NCBI GenBank assembly: GCA_913031625.1
Contig: CAJWGB010000015.1
Location: forward strand, 1 to 46,097
DNA from: an uncultured Planctomycetaceae bacterium
Lineage (GTDB): Bacteria; Planctomycetota; Planctomycetia; Planctomycetales; Planctomycetaceae
Direction: 5' to 3'
DNA: 46,097 nt
Every line of letters starts with the position of its first letter. Position 1 is the stretch's first letter. A program made the position numbers and the translations under genes. The notes under the pieces were generated by a model. That model searched no databases, was not told the DNA's origin, and worked only from the letters and a program-made list of their open reading frames with translations. This document shows, one piece after another, positions 9,724 to 18,882 of this stretch.

Positions 9724-11751
9724 ATGTTTCGTGTCCTTCTGTTCAGCGTGGTGTTTGCTACCTCATTACAGGCTCAGGTTAGCTATCCCCCGGAACTGCC
9801 TGAGGCTCAGGAAGTCGTCTATCGCACTGTCGGAGACGTCGCCCTGAAGATGTGGATCTTCAATCCGGACGATCAACCGCCAAAAGAAACGAGACGCCCT
9901 GCAGTCGTCTTCTTTTTTGGGGGGGGCTGGAAATCCGGTTCGCCTGCTCAGTTCGAGACTCAATGTCAGTACCTTGCCTCACGAGGCATTGTTGCTGCCA
10001 CTGCCGACTATCGTGTCGCCACGCGCCACGGTGTGAAAGCCGATGCATGTGTCCTGGACGCGAAAGCGGCTGTCCGCTGGCTGAGAAGCAACGCTCAGGA
10101 ACTCGGAATCGACCCGAATCGCATTTGCGCCGGCGGTGGATCTGCGGGCGGACACATTGCGTGCTGCACGGGAGTGATCACGGAGCTGGAAGAGGACTCA
10201 GACGTATCCTCCGTTCCGAACGCGATGGCACTGTTCAATCCAGCCGTGATTCTGGCACCGCTGGAAGGATTTGAACCGAACGAGAAAAGCGCGGAACTCT
10301 TCAGGACCGTCGCCGAGCGAACAGGCGTTGAGCCGCGTGCAATCTCGCCCGCTCATCATGTTCGAGCAAATCTGCCCCCCACGATTATCTTCCATGGCAA
10401 GGCAGATCCAACAGTGCCGTATTCCACGGTTGAAGACTTTACGCGACGAATGCAGAAGGCCGGTAACCGCTGCGAATTGAAGGGCTTTGCAGAAGCTCCT
10501 CATGGTTTCTTCAATGCTCCACGAGGAAAAAACGCGGAACGACGAGACCGCGCAGATCAGTGGCATCGGCGAACGATTCTGCAACTGGATGAATTCCTCC
10601 AGTCACTCGGGTGGCTCGAAGGACCTGCGGCCATAAACGTGGTCAACGAAGACTTTGTGTCACTGCGAGGAAGTGTTTCGAACAGTCTGCAGGCCTTCAA
10701 TAAGGGCTCAGGGCACGTTGCATTCCTGGGAGGATCCATTACGGAAATGAATGGTTATCGACCCATGATCTGCGACTGGCTGCAGAAGCGATTCCCCAAA
10801 ACCAACTTTGAATTCACCAACGCAGGAATCGCGTCCACCTGTTCCACCACGGGAGCCATGAGGCTCAGGCGAGACGTATTGGAAAAGGGCCCCGTTGATC
10901 TCCTCTTTGTCGAGTTTGCTGTCAACGACGACCAGGACGCCGGACACACTGCAGCCAACTGCGTTCGTGGAATGGAAGGCATCATCCGGCAGGTGCGAGC
11001 ACACAACCCGCGTGCCGACATCATCATGACGCATTTTGTAAACCCCGGCATGCTCAACACACTTGCTGATGGAAAGAAGATCCTCAGCGCGACTCAGCAC
11101 GAACGAGTTGCAGCTCACTATCGCGTGTCTTCGGTTTACCTCTCCAAAGAACTGTCAGCGAGGATCACAGATGGCCGAATGACGTGGCAGCAGTTCGGTG
11201 GTACGCACCCAAAAGAACCGGGCAACCGACTTGCAGCTGATCTGGCTGTTTCAATTCTCCAGACTGGCTGGCAGGTTACCCCCGATTCGGAGGGAGCAGC
11301 CCATGCCATCTCTGAACCGCTGGACGCATCCAGTTATTCCGGTGGCAAACTGTTGCCACACTCAGCCGCCACACTTACTGACGGATGGGAAATCTCAGAA
11401 CCCGACTGGAGCTCTCTGAAGGGTGGCAAACGGACTCGTTTCACAGGTCGCCCGTTGATTCACAGCACTCAGCCCGGTGCCGTCGCCACGGTCCATTTTC
11501 GCGGGACCGCTATTGGTGCTTATGTTGTCGCCGGTCCGGATGCGGGGGTTGTGGAGTATCAGATCGACGATGGCGAGTGGAAGTCTGCCGACCTGTACCA
11601 TCGCTTCAGCAAAGGTCTGCACTATCCTCGAACCGTGATGTTCGAAAACGAATTGAAGGATGAAAAGCACACGCTTGAGGTCCGACTCGCTGATGATCAG
11701 GAGCCCGGTCGTGGTGCTGCGAGGATTCTGAACTTTGTTGTGAATGAGTAG
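9724..11751 (+). CDS. Secreted bifunctional esterase: alpha/beta hydrolase fused to SGNH hydrolase
   Basis: A 675-residue protein with an N-terminal signal peptide (about residues 1-18). The first half is an alpha/beta hydrolase of the BD-FAE/esterase-lipase type: FFFGGGWKSGS near 63-73 (oxyanion region), GGGSAGG with nucleophile Ser140, Asp228 in HGKADPTVP, and His260 in APHGF. The second half is an SGNH hydrolase: FLGGSIT with Ser338, TNAGIAS near 365-371, FAVNDD near 398-403 and GGTHP as the likely Asp-less block V histidine. About 130 C-terminal residues look like a beta-rich domain. It probably removes acyl groups from polysaccharides, with two chemically distinct sites on one chain. A run of eight Gs (9919-9926) lies in the first domain. 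Confidence 0.85.
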   Translation: MFRVLLFSVVFATSLQAQVSYPPELPEAQEVVYRTVGDVALKMWIFNPDDQPPKETRRPAVVFFFGGGWKSGSPAQFETQCQYLASRGIVAATADYRVATRHGVKADACVLDAKAAVRWLRSNAQELGIDPNRICAGGGSAGGHIACCTGVITELEEDSDVSSVPNAMALFNPAVILAPLEGFEPNEKSAELFRTVAERTGVEPRAISPAHHVRANLPPTIIFHGKADPTVPYSTVEDFTRRMQKAGNRCELKGFAEAPHGFFNAPRGKNAERRDRADQWHRRTILQLDEFLQSLGWLEGPAAINVVNEDFVSLRGSVSNSLQAFNKGSGHVAFLGGSITEMNGYRPMICDWLQKRFPKTNFEFTNAGIASTCSTTGAMRLRRDVLEKGPVDLLFVEFAVNDDQDAGHTAANCVRGMEGIIRQVRAHNPRADIIMTHFVNPGMLNTLADGKKILSATQHERVAAHYRVSSVYLSKELSARITDGRMTWQQFGGTHPKEPGNRLAADLAVSILQTGWQVTPDSEGAAHAISEPLDASSYSGGKLLPHSAATLTDGWEISEPDWSSLKGGKRTRFTGRPLIHSTQPGAVATVHFRGTAIGAYVVAGPDAGVVEYQIDDGEWKSADLYHRFSKGLHYPRTVMFENELKDEKHTLEVRLADDQEPGRGAARILNFVVNE

Positions 11752-11898
11752 AGCTCGCCGACGTAGCACACAACCGACTGCCATCGCCCCGTGCAATGTT
11801 GCGCCGGCCCTCGCTTCGCTCATCCCGGCCTGCAAACTTGCTCTGTGGGGAACCCCTCTTATCACCACACAGGTCACAGAGACGCGCAGAGAATCCGG

Positions 11899-12231
11899 CT
11901 ACAGTGGAATGACTTCCACTTCCCAGCCTTTCGACTGAGGCATTCCGGTTCCGTCTGTGTTGCCACCCATCAACTGGCATGTCGGCGGACCATAAGGCAC
12001 GAAGATCATGCCCACGGGCACTTTTCCGGATTCACAGCGAAACTCGGCTTCACCAAACTCAGTCTTAACCAGCGCCTTCTGGCCCTCACTCAGACCAATC
12101 GCTTCCATGTCAGATGGTTCCATAGTCATGGAAGTCGTGAGTGCTTTGTATTCCTCAGAGTCCTTGCCGACGTTGATCAACGTACCCTGTTTGGCCGATC
12201 GGGAGGAGTTGAGGATAAACGTACGGGTCAT
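11899..12231 (-). CDS. Stand-alone FwdD/FmdD-like molybdopterin-dinucleotide-binding domain protein
   Basis: A 110-residue protein that resembles subunit D of formylmethanofuran dehydrogenase: an N-terminal [19 protein letters not shown], a central ADC-like beta-barrel stretch ([20 protein letters not shown]), and the late motif [11 protein letters not shown] followed by [15 protein letters not shown]. In methanogens this domain helps bind the molybdopterin or tungstopterin cofactor of the catalytic subunit. Planctomycetes are known to carry related formyltransferase/hydrolase genes for tetrahydromethanopterin-linked C1 transfer. Here the protein stands alone: neighbours are a secreted esterase (convergent) and a sialate O-acetylesterase (divergent). 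Its catalytic partner is not in the window. The C1 role is inferred from the family only. Confidence 0.75.
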   Translation of the reverse strand: MTRTFILNSSRSAKQGTLINVGKDSEEYKALTTSMTMEPSDMEAIGLSEGQKALVKTEFGEAEFRCESGKVPVGMIFVPYGPPTCQLMGGNTDGTGMPQSKGWEVEVIPL

Positions 12232-12305
12232 GGTTCTGCTTTCGGTTGGGTGAAGGCGGCAGGCTACTCGTGGGTTCAGTTCGTCGCAAGAGAGAACGCG
12301 TCCGC

Positions 12306-12334
12306 TTGAATCTCACCACAGGCCGTATCATAGT
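12306..12334 (+). promoter_or_regulatory. Weak promoter candidate for the sialate O-acetylesterase gene
   Basis: TTGAAT (12306-12311), 17 bases, then CATAGT (12329-12334); each hexamer matches 4 of 6 consensus positions. It lies 35 bases before the ATG in the 137-bp gap between two divergent genes. Confidence 0.25.
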
Positions 12335-12368
12335 GATCCCAGACATCCTCCCTCCTTCGGAAAATCAC

Positions 12369-13892
12369 ATGAAACGAGCATTCCTGATTCTTGCTGTTCT
12401 GATTCTCTCACCCGCCACGATGGCAGAGCTGAAAATGAGCTCCGTTTTTGGCGATCACATGGTGATTCAGCAGAAGCAGCCTGTTCACATCTGGGGCTGG
12501 ACAACAGCTGGCCAGAGTGTGACGGTCAGTTTCGAAGGCCAAACTGCGGAAGCCAAAGCGGGAGATGACGGTCGCTTCGCTGTCATGCTGAAACCAGTTG
12601 CCGCCGGAGGACCTTACGAACTCAGTGTGAAGGCAGACGAAACCAGGACCTTCAAAGATGTGCTCGTGGGTGAAGTCTGGATCTGCTCCGGACAGTCCAA
12701 CATGGCATGGCCGGTCTCCAATTCCAATGATTCTGATCTTGAGGCCCTGGCCGCGAAATACCCGAAGATCCGACTGATCAGCGTCCCGCAGGTCGGCACG
12801 CAGGAGCCTCAGAAGGACTTTGAGGGAGCATGGCAGGAGTGCACTCCTGAAACCGTGAAGACATTCTCAGCCGTGGGTTACTACTTCGGTCGCCAATTGC
12901 ATCAGACGCTGGATGTCCCCGTCGGCCTGATTGACAACGCATGGGGTGGCTCAGCCTGCGAGGCGTGGGTCCGACGCGATCTGCTGCATAAGAATCCGGA
13001 ACTCTACGGACCGCTGCTCGAAAAGTGGACGGATCTGGAAAACACGTATGACCACGAAGCAGCGATGGAACAGTACAAAAAACGACTGGCCAAATGGCAG
13101 CAGACAAAGAAAGGCAATCGTCCTCGTCCCCCACGAAACCAGTTAGCCGGGCAGCATCGTCCTGCCAATCTCTACAATGGCGTTCTCAAGCCCATCCTTG
13201 GTTATACGATTCGTGGCACCATCTGGTACCAGGGGGAAAGTAACGCCGGTCGTGCGTATCAGTATCGCGACCTGTTTCCGTTGATGATCAGCAGCTGGCG
13301 CGACGAATGGGGCCAGGGCGACTTTCCATTTTACTGGGTGCAGCTGGCAGACTATTTGAACGAGAAGCCGGAGCCCGCTGAAAGCACATGGGCGGAACTG
13401 CGGGAAGCACAGACAATGACCCACAACCTCCCCAACACGGGGGAAGCCGTCATTATTGATCTGGGAGAGTCGCACGACATTCACCCTCGCAACAAGCAGA
13501 TCGTTGCCAGGCGACTCGCTCGACTTGCACTGCACAACGAGTACGACATCGACATCGTTCATCGCAGTCCGATCTACCGATCGATGGAACGGGTGGGCTC
13601 CAAAGTCCATGTCCACTTCGACGAAGTCGGTGGCGGTCTGGACACATTCGATGTTCGTGAACCGATCGGATTTGCGATTGCTCAGGCCGATCAGAAATTC
13701 GTGGTTGCCAAAGCAAAGATCGTTGACAGGAACACGATGGAAGTCTGGGCTGAGGGTATCCAGTCACCCGTCGCTGTCCGTTATGCATGGGCCGACAACC
13801 CGGTCTGCAACGTACAGAATCGCGAAGGGCTGCCACTGACTCCGTTTCGAACTGACGACTGGCCCGGCCTGACGGTCAACGTTCTGAAATAG
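12369..13892 (+). CDS. Secreted sialate O-acetylesterase family protein
   Basis: A 507-residue protein taking the ATG at 12369, which opens a clear signal peptide (about residues 1-19). An in-frame ATG further upstream at 12246 would place a charged, non-secretory stretch in front. Family motifs: [10 protein letters not shown] with nucleophile Ser110, [14 protein letters not shown] near 187-200, [18 protein letters not shown] near 283-300, and SHDIHPRNK with Asp370 and His372 completing the triad. Such enzymes remove O-acetyl groups from sialic acids or other sugars; in planctomycetes they usually sit among polysaccharide-degrading genes. Together with the sulfatase 32 bases downstream it probably strips acetyl and sulfate decorations from algal or other extracellular glycans. 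Confidence 0.92.
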   Translation: MKRAFLILAVLILSPATMAELKMSSVFGDHMVIQQKQPVHIWGWTTAGQSVTVSFEGQTAEAKAGDDGRFAVMLKPVAAGGPYELSVKADETRTFKDVLVGEVWICSGQSNMAWPVSNSNDSDLEALAAKYPKIRLISVPQVGTQEPQKDFEGAWQECTPETVKTFSAVGYYFGRQLHQTLDVPVGLIDNAWGGSACEAWVRRDLLHKNPELYGPLLEKWTDLENTYDHEAAMEQYKKRLAKWQQTKKGNRPRPPRNQLAGQHRPANLYNGVLKPILGYTIRGTIWYQGESNAGRAYQYRDLFPLMISSWRDEWGQGDFPFYWVQLADYLNEKPEPAESTWAELREAQTMTHNLPNTGEAVIIDLGESHDIHPRNKQIVARRLARLALHNEYDIDIVHRSPIYRSMERVGSKVHVHFDEVGGGLDTFDVREPIGFAIAQADQKFVVAKAKIVDRNTMEVWAEGIQSPVAVRYAWADNPVCNVQNREGLPLTPFRTDDWPGLTVNVLK

Positions 13893-13924
13893 GTCTTAAC
13901 CCAAACCTCAACTCTGGTTCCCTC

Positions 13925-15205
13925 ATGCTGCGCCTTATTCCTGCCCTTCTCTGCCTGTCACTCTCGATTTGTCAGGCGGCCGACCGCCCCAACATACTGA
14001 TCATCTTTACCGACGATCAGGGTTATGGAGACATTGGCTGCTACGGTAGTCAGAAAAACAAGACTCCTCGGCTGGATCAACTGGCAAAAGAAGGAACGCG
14101 GTTCACCTCCTTCTATTCGCAGACCGTCTGCGGACCGTCTCGATCTGCTCTTCTGACCGGTCGCTATCCACTGCGCAGTGGCGGATGGGGAATGCCGGCG
14201 TCCGAAGTCACGTTCGCAGAACTGATCCGCAAAGTCGGATATCAGACTGCCTGCATCGGCAAGTGGGATGTTTCCAATCGGAAGCCGATCGTCAACCGCA
14301 TGCCCAACGCTCAGGGGTTCGACTACTACTTCGGACCACTGGGTGCCAACGATAACGGCACTGTGCACTTTCACCGCAACAACGAAAAAGCGGGCAGCAC
14401 CAAAGACATGGGCAGCCTCATCAACATGTACACCGAAGAAGCAATCGGATACCTGAAAGAACGTCGAGACCCCGAGAAACCTTTTGCCCTGTATGTGGCA
14501 CACACCATGATGCACACAATCATCGATGCATCTGAGAAGTTCCGAGGCACATCTGAAGGTGATCTTTATGGGGATGTTGTGGAAGAATTTGACTACGAAA
14601 CGGGACGATTGCTGGACGTCCTCGACGAACTGAAACTGTCGGACAACACGCTGGTGATTTACACCAGCGACAATGGTCCCTGGAATCAGAAGAAGTACAC
14701 CGGACGGAAAAAGGGGCATCCCTCAGGCAGCATCTTCTGGGGAGACGCCGGCCCGTTACGGAACGGCAAGGGATCCTGTTACGAGGGCGGATATCGCCTG
14801 CCATGTATCGTTCGCTGGCCCGGCAAAGTTCCGGCCGGTCGCGAGTCCGACGCAATCTTCGCGACCATTGACTTCATGCCCACGTTTGCAGCATTGACTG
14901 GATTTGACGTGCCAAATGATCGAGTTATCGACGGAATCAATCAGGTTCCCCTGCTGCTTGGTCGGCGGAACACAGGACGTGACCATTTCTATTTTCAGAA
15001 AGCCGGAGTCCGACAGGGGCGCTGGAAATTTCTGAAGGCCAATGCATTCTTCCATGGATATGCAGTTGACGACTCGCGTCCAAAGAAAGACGAACTGTAC
15101 GACCTGCAGGCTGACATCGGCGAACGAAAAAACGTCGCCGAGGCACACCCCGAAAAGGTCGAAGAACTCCGCCAGCTGATGTTGAAGCTCGAAGCCGCAA
15201 AGTAG
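13925..15205 (+). CDS. Secreted arylsulfatase-type sulfatase
   Basis: A 426-residue protein with a signal peptide (about 1-18). It shows the sulfatase signature VCGPSRSALLTGRYP, where Cys69 is expected to be converted to formylglycine, the metal-binding ILIIFTDDQGYGD near 24-36, and ETGRLLDVLDE with YTSDNGPW further on. The fold and length fit the S1 family of alkaline-phosphatase-like hydrolases. It hydrolyses sulfate esters, probably on polysaccharides, outside the cytoplasm. It needs a formylglycine-generating or anaerobic maturase enzyme, not found in this window. It follows the sialate O-acetylesterase by 32 bases on the same strand, so the two are likely co-transcribed. Confidence 0.95.
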   Translation: MLRLIPALLCLSLSICQAADRPNILIIFTDDQGYGDIGCYGSQKNKTPRLDQLAKEGTRFTSFYSQTVCGPSRSALLTGRYPLRSGGWGMPASEVTFAELIRKVGYQTACIGKWDVSNRKPIVNRMPNAQGFDYYFGPLGANDNGTVHFHRNNEKAGSTKDMGSLINMYTEEAIGYLKERRDPEKPFALYVAHTMMHTIIDASEKFRGTSEGDLYGDVVEEFDYETGRLLDVLDELKLSDNTLVIYTSDNGPWNQKKYTGRKKGHPSGSIFWGDAGPLRNGKGSCYEGGYRLPCIVRWPGKVPAGRESDAIFATIDFMPTFAALTGFDVPNDRVIDGINQVPLLLGRRNTGRDHFYFQKAGVRQGRWKFLKANAFFHGYAVDDSRPKKDELYDLQADIGERKNVAEAHPEKVEELRQLMLKLEAAK

Positions 15206-15250
15206 GTCGGAAACGTCGAGCTCATGAGATCCGGCCCTCTCAGTCGACCA

Positions 15251-15266
15251 GCTGAGTCTTCTCAGC
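15251..15266 (+). terminator. Hairpin after the sulfatase gene
   Basis: GCTGAG and CTCAGC pair around a TCTT loop, 45 bases after the sulfatase stop. The following bases are only mildly T-rich, so it is a weak terminator candidate. Confidence 0.4.
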
Positions 15267-15422
15267 GTTGAATTTGCTCAATTGTCGCAATTCCCTGTCC
15301 GCGGACTACCACGATGACAGGCCACGGAAGTAAACACACGGCAGAATTGAATCGCTTTCACAGAAAACGGACCTCAACTGTTTCTTGCGGAAATTCCTGA
15401 ACCACAGCATCTGGAGCAGAAA

Positions 15423-16289
15423 ATGCAGCTTGTCGAGACCGATCCTGCCATCCTGGGAGAAGGCCCTCTTTGGGACGATCAGGCTCAGGTTCTCTGGTGG
15501 ATCGACATTATCGGCCGGCGTCTGCGACGCTTCGATCCGTCGAATGGTTCCAATCAAACTTTTGAATTGCCAGAGAAGCCGGGAACCGTCGTGCTCGGGA
15601 CGGATGGCCTCCTTGGGCTCGCAATGCAGACCGGGTTCTATTCCTTTGACCCGGCGACCGAGCACCTGATTCAGATCGCAGACCCGGACAGCCACGAGCC
15701 GGAGACTCGGTTTAACGACGGCAAATGCGACCCAAAGGGCCGATTCTGGGCTGGCTCAATGGAGGACAAAGAAACCGGCAAACTGATCGGTTCGCTGTAC
15801 AGCCTTAGTGATGGCGTCTGCACAAAACACTTCGGAGGAATTGGCGTCTCCAACGGGATCGTCTGGAACAGTTCCGCCGACACGATGTACTACATCGACT
15901 CACCGACTCGCAAAGTCGACGCATTCGATTATGACCTAACAACAGGTGCCGTCAGCAATCGGCGAACTGTGATCAATGTTCCCGACGGACTCGGCTACCC
16001 CGACGGAATGTCAATTGACGTAAACGATAAACTCTGGGTGTGCATGTGGCACGGCTGGGCAGTAATTCAGTTTGATCCGGAATCCGGTGAGATCATGCAG
16101 AAGCTGGACGTTCCTGTTCGCAACGTCACAGCGTGCGCCTTTGCCGGGCCGGATCTCCAGGAGCTGTACATCACAACGTCTCGCCACGGCAACGATGATG
16201 TTGGTCTGGACGATCAACTCGATGCCGGAGGACTGTTCCACACACGAGTGAACGTGCAGGGAACTGGATTCGCTCGGTTTGCTGGATAA
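15423..16289 (+). CDS. SMP-30/gluconolactonase/LRE family protein
   Basis: A 288-residue protein without signal peptide, so cytoplasmic. It is a six-bladed beta-propeller of the regucalcin type: EGPLWDDQAQVLWWIDI near 13-29, FNDGKCDPKGRFWAGSM near 97-113, GVSNGIVWN near 140-148, and YPDGMSIDVNDKLWV near 194-208. The Glu near residue 13, Asn98, the Asn of SNGIVWN and the Asp of YPDGMSID match the metal-binding set of the family. These enzymes open sugar lactones with a divalent metal. A GGAG ribosome binding site sits 8 bases before the ATG. It may process sugars released by the neighbouring secreted enzymes; the exact lactone is unknown. Confidence 0.9.
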   Translation: MQLVETDPAILGEGPLWDDQAQVLWWIDIIGRRLRRFDPSNGSNQTFELPEKPGTVVLGTDGLLGLAMQTGFYSFDPATEHLIQIADPDSHEPETRFNDGKCDPKGRFWAGSMEDKETGKLIGSLYSLSDGVCTKHFGGIGVSNGIVWNSSADTMYYIDSPTRKVDAFDYDLTTGAVSNRRTVINVPDGLGYPDGMSIDVNDKLWVCMWHGWAVIQFDPESGEIMQKLDVPVRNVTACAFAGPDLQELYITTSRHGNDDVGLDDQLDAGGLFHTRVNVQGTGFARFAG

Positions 16290-16314
16290 TGATGCACGAC
16301 GCCAGCTGGTGTAG

Positions 16315-16346
16315 GCCGGATGAAGCACGAAGTTACGAAGTCCGGC
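16315..16346. repeat. Dispersed palindromic element between convergent genes
   Basis: GCCGGA (16315-16320) and TCCGGC (16341-16346) form arms around a 20-base centre that contains ACGAAG twice. It lies between the convergent SMP-30 and DUF2314 genes and may serve both as a 3' hairpin. It resembles the BIME/REP-like palindromes of other bacteria in form. Confidence 0.5.
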
Positions 16347-16409
16347 AAACCTCAGGCTATGCCGGCCCGTTGCTGATCGCGTGGTGCCGGGCCTGTCCCT
16401 GAATTCAGG

Positions 16410-16838
16410 TTAAGTCTTCTGCCCGCGGCGCATGAGTACTTCCACGGTGAATCCGCCAGTCATGTCGTCTCCGTGCGACACCATCCAGTCGCCGATTTCT
16501 TCGTGTGCCACTTTGATGCGTTCACCGATCCTGACCTGGGTGACAAACTGCGGATCGTTGTTCACGACTCCGGAAAAATGTGTCTCTGTGACTTCATCAA
16601 CCATTAGCCACATGTGTTCGGACTGCTCCCCTTCGACGAATTCCTGCTTCACAAAGAAGGCCGCCCCCTCCATCTCCGGGTTATGGAAGTGATCGATGAA
16701 TTCGTCCACCGTTGCCCGAGCCTTTGCGACGGCCGCAATCAGTTCTTCGTCATCCCCCTTAATCATGCGAACTATGTCGATGTCGTCATCACCAGACCCG
16801 GAGAAGAAAGATTTAACAGCATTCCAGAGACGGTACAT
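16410..16838 (-). CDS. DUF2314 family protein
   Basis: A 142-residue protein when started at the ATG at 16838, which has an AGG about 8 bases upstream; a TTG six codons earlier is the alternative. The body fits DUF2314 (YegJ-like): DDEELIAAVAKARATVDEFI, then AAFFVKQEF, HMWLMVDEV, FSGVVNNDPQFV and the conserved IGDWMVSHGDDMTGGFTVEVL. The family has no established biochemical function. It is encoded alone, convergent to the SMP-30 gene and divergent from the oxidoreductase gene at 16916. Confidence 0.8.
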   Translation of the reverse strand: MYRLWNAVKSFFSGSGDDDIDIVRMIKGDDEELIAAVAKARATVDEFIDHFHNPEMEGAAFFVKQEFVEGEQSEHMWLMVDEVTETHFSGVVNNDPQFVTQVRIGERIKVAHEEIGDWMVSHGDDMTGGFTVEVLMRRGQKT

Positions 16839-16915
16839 ATCGGCACCTGAAGGCAACGGATAACATCAAGTCAGCATACTGGTTTCCCGGGTGAGTTGAA
16901 AAGGAGAAGTCGTTT

Positions 16916-17905
16916 ATGACAGAGACACGAATCGCAGTCCTTGGGACGGCCCGGATCGCTCGTACTGTTGCGCCACACATTCACAAAGCAGACGGTGCCC
17001 AACTCGTCGGTATCGCCAGTCGTGATCAGTCCCGGGCAGAAGCGTTCGCTCAGGAATTCAACATCCCTCGAACATGGGGCAGCTACGAAGAAGTAATCGC
17101 TGATGACAACGTTGACGCGGTTTACATTCCGCTTCCTCCGTCCATGCATCGCGAATGGACCGAACGCGCGGCCGCCGCCGGCAAACACGTGCTGTGTGAG
17201 AAACCCGTGTCGGCGAACCCCGGCGATACCGCGGCCATCCTTGATTGCTGTCGGGCAAACGACGTCGTGTTTCTGGATGGTGTGATGTGGTACCACACTC
17301 CCAGAGCCGCCGAAATGTTGCAGGTCGCTTCCAGCGGTCAGCTGGGTGAGATTCGGCAGGTTAACGCCGTATTTACGTTTCGCTGGGACACATGGCCGAT
17401 GGAAGACCTGAGGATGCAGCGTTCGATGGGGGGAGGGTCACTGCTGGACCTCGGCTGGTATTGCGTTGGTGCTGCCCTGATGCTGCTCGACGACATGCCC
17501 ATTCGTGTCTCCGCATGGGGACAATACATCAATGATGTCGACACGCGAATGAACGCGCACATGTGGTTTCCGGGCGATCGAATGGCCACCATTGAATGCG
17601 GGTTCGACACATTGAGACGACGATGGGTTGAGGTCGCCGGAACGAAAGAGTCGCTTGTGTGTGACGACTTCACGCGCCCCTGGAAAGAGGATCGGCCCCG
17701 TTTCTGGATTCATGATTCCGACGGAGTTTCGACCGAGCATCTGTGCCCCACGAAACCTCAGGAACAATGTATGGTCGAAGAGTTCTGCCGGCTGATTCGC
17801 AGCGGAGAGACCGACCATCCTTTGTTGCAGCGTTCACTGAACACGCAGATCGTGTGCGATGCGCTCGATCGCTCGGCGCGGAGTGAGCAACCTGTGGAAC
17901 TGTAG
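16916..17905 (+). CDS. Gfo/Idh/MocA family oxidoreductase
   Basis: A 329-residue cytoplasmic protein. The N-terminal Rossmann fold has VLGTARIAR (residues 8-16) in place of GxGxxG, which is common in the dihydrodiol dehydrogenase/D-xylose dehydrogenase branch. The family signature CEKPVSANPGDT near residue 94-105 contains the conserved lysine that helps bind NAD(P) and substrate. A C-terminal alpha/beta domain follows (GGSLLDLGWYCVGAAL). It probably oxidises or reduces a sugar or polyol; the substrate cannot be read from sequence. An AGGAG ribosome binding site lies 8 bases before the ATG. Its place among glycan enzymes fits sugar catabolism. Confidence 0.92.
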   Translation: MTETRIAVLGTARIARTVAPHIHKADGAQLVGIASRDQSRAEAFAQEFNIPRTWGSYEEVIADDNVDAVYIPLPPSMHREWTERAAAAGKHVLCEKPVSANPGDTAAILDCCRANDVVFLDGVMWYHTPRAAEMLQVASSGQLGEIRQVNAVFTFRWDTWPMEDLRMQRSMGGGSLLDLGWYCVGAALMLLDDMPIRVSAWGQYINDVDTRMNAHMWFPGDRMATIECGFDTLRRRWVEVAGTKESLVCDDFTRPWKEDRPRFWIHDSDGVSTEHLCPTKPQEQCMVEEFCRLIRSGETDHPLLQRSLNTQIVCDALDRSARSEQPVEL

Positions 17906-17939
17906 GACGGCAAAGGATTCCGGCGGGAGCACTGTTGCA

Positions 17940-17959
17940 CCCGACTCAGAAAAGTCGGG
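17940..17959. terminator. Hairpin between convergent oxidoreductase and Nudix genes
   Basis: CCCGACT and AGTCGGG form a 7-bp stem around a six-base loop. It lies in the 77-base gap between two convergent genes and could end both transcripts. The stem sequence CCCGACT also forms the element at 18625-18644, so it may belong to a dispersed repeat family. Confidence 0.5.
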
Positions 17960-17982
17960 CTGCGTTTGTGAGCGATCAGACC

Positions 17983-18438
17983 TCAGGACTCATTCGACTC
18001 ATCAGAAAAATACTCTTCGACATGAGCCAGAAGCGGATCAATGGCAGTCTTCTGAATCACATGCGGCGGAGCCCACGGAAACCACTGATACCCTTCATGT
18101 TCTGTGATCACCAGATCCACGTCGCGAACTAACTCAGCAAGGTAAAACCGTGTCGTTTTGGTGACGTGCCTGTTTCCCAGACCGTAGCGACGACCGAGCA
18201 CCTTGTATTGAGACTCGTAGACATAGTCAGCATCGACACGAATGTCGTCAGCCGTAATGCCCGTCTCTTCACGAAGCTCCCGCAATGCACACTGCAGATC
18301 GGTTTCCCCGGGATCAACATGGCCCTTGGGAAGATCCCAGCGACGCGCGTGTTTCATCAGCAGAAACTCCCGAATCGGCTGACCGCGGTAGATCAGAAAT
18401 CCGCACGCAACAGGATCCTGAATGTTCTCTTCGCTCAT
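17983..18438 (-). CDS. Nudix hydrolase
   Basis: A 151-residue protein from the ATG at 18438, preceded by GGAG at the right distance; longer starts add an unconserved tail. The Nudix box is complete: Gly39, Glu45, and REL-R-EE-TGI at residues 53-61. The flanking motifs (ACGFLIYRG, HARRWDLPKGHVDPGE) resemble the diadenosine tetraphosphate hydrolase-like branch. It would cleave a nucleoside diphosphate-linked compound with magnesium in the cytoplasm. The precise substrate is not shown by sequence. Confidence 0.9.
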   Translation of the reverse strand: MSEENIQDPVACGFLIYRGQPIREFLLMKHARRWDLPKGHVDPGETDLQCALRELREETGITADDIRVDADYVYESQYKVLGRRYGLGNRHVTKTTRFYLAELVRDVDLVITEHEGYQWFPWAPPHVIQKTAIDPLLAHVEEYFSDESNES

Positions 18439-18882
18439 CGTTGACTCCAGCGACCCATCAACAGAGTGCACATTTGCCTCAAAGAAAGGGGCCATGGTTG
18501 CAGCAGGGAGAGCATCGTCCACCGCTCTTCTCACACAGACACATGAATTGTTGATGGTCGATGCCCACCCTGCCGTCCTGTCTCACCCGGATATCAGGCC
18601 GTGTCTTGCCGCAGCAAATTGTAGCCCGACTCTCCAGAGTCGGGATTAATGTTTTCTCCACACAGGAGACATTCATCCAAAGCGAGGATATATCCAGAGA
18701 AACAAAAACGTTTGGCGGCAAGGCGACTGCGTACCGGGATTGCACGATCACAGACGATGCAGATGCCGTGCCTGTGGAGCAATTCGGATCGGTTGCAGGA
18801 CGCCTCTTTTTCATCTAGTTCCCCGAGTGAATCAATGCAGGTATAACTTTGCAAGTCAATTCCTGCATTGAGGAAGTTCAAG
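18439..18882. other. Intergenic region between divergent genes, one dispersed hairpin
   Basis: A gap of 444 bases between the Nudix gene (minus) and the pectate-lyase-like gene (plus). Apart from the hairpin at 18625-18644 I see no gene, RNA or clear promoter. Short open frames on both strands look like noise. Confidence 0.6.
18625..18644. repeat. Dispersed hairpin repeat, CCCGACTCT type
   Basis: CCCGACTCT and AGAGTCGGG form a perfect 9-bp inverted repeat with a CC centre, preceded by GTAG. The arm is shared with 17940-17959, and GTAGCC begins a similar element at 24771. I read it as one member of a small dispersed repeat family. It is not next to a gene end, so a terminator role is unlikely. 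Confidence 0.6.

Noticed and set aside
12246-12368. Longer N terminus for the sialate O-acetylesterase
   Set aside because: The extra 41 residues are charged and would bury the clear signal peptide starting at 12369.
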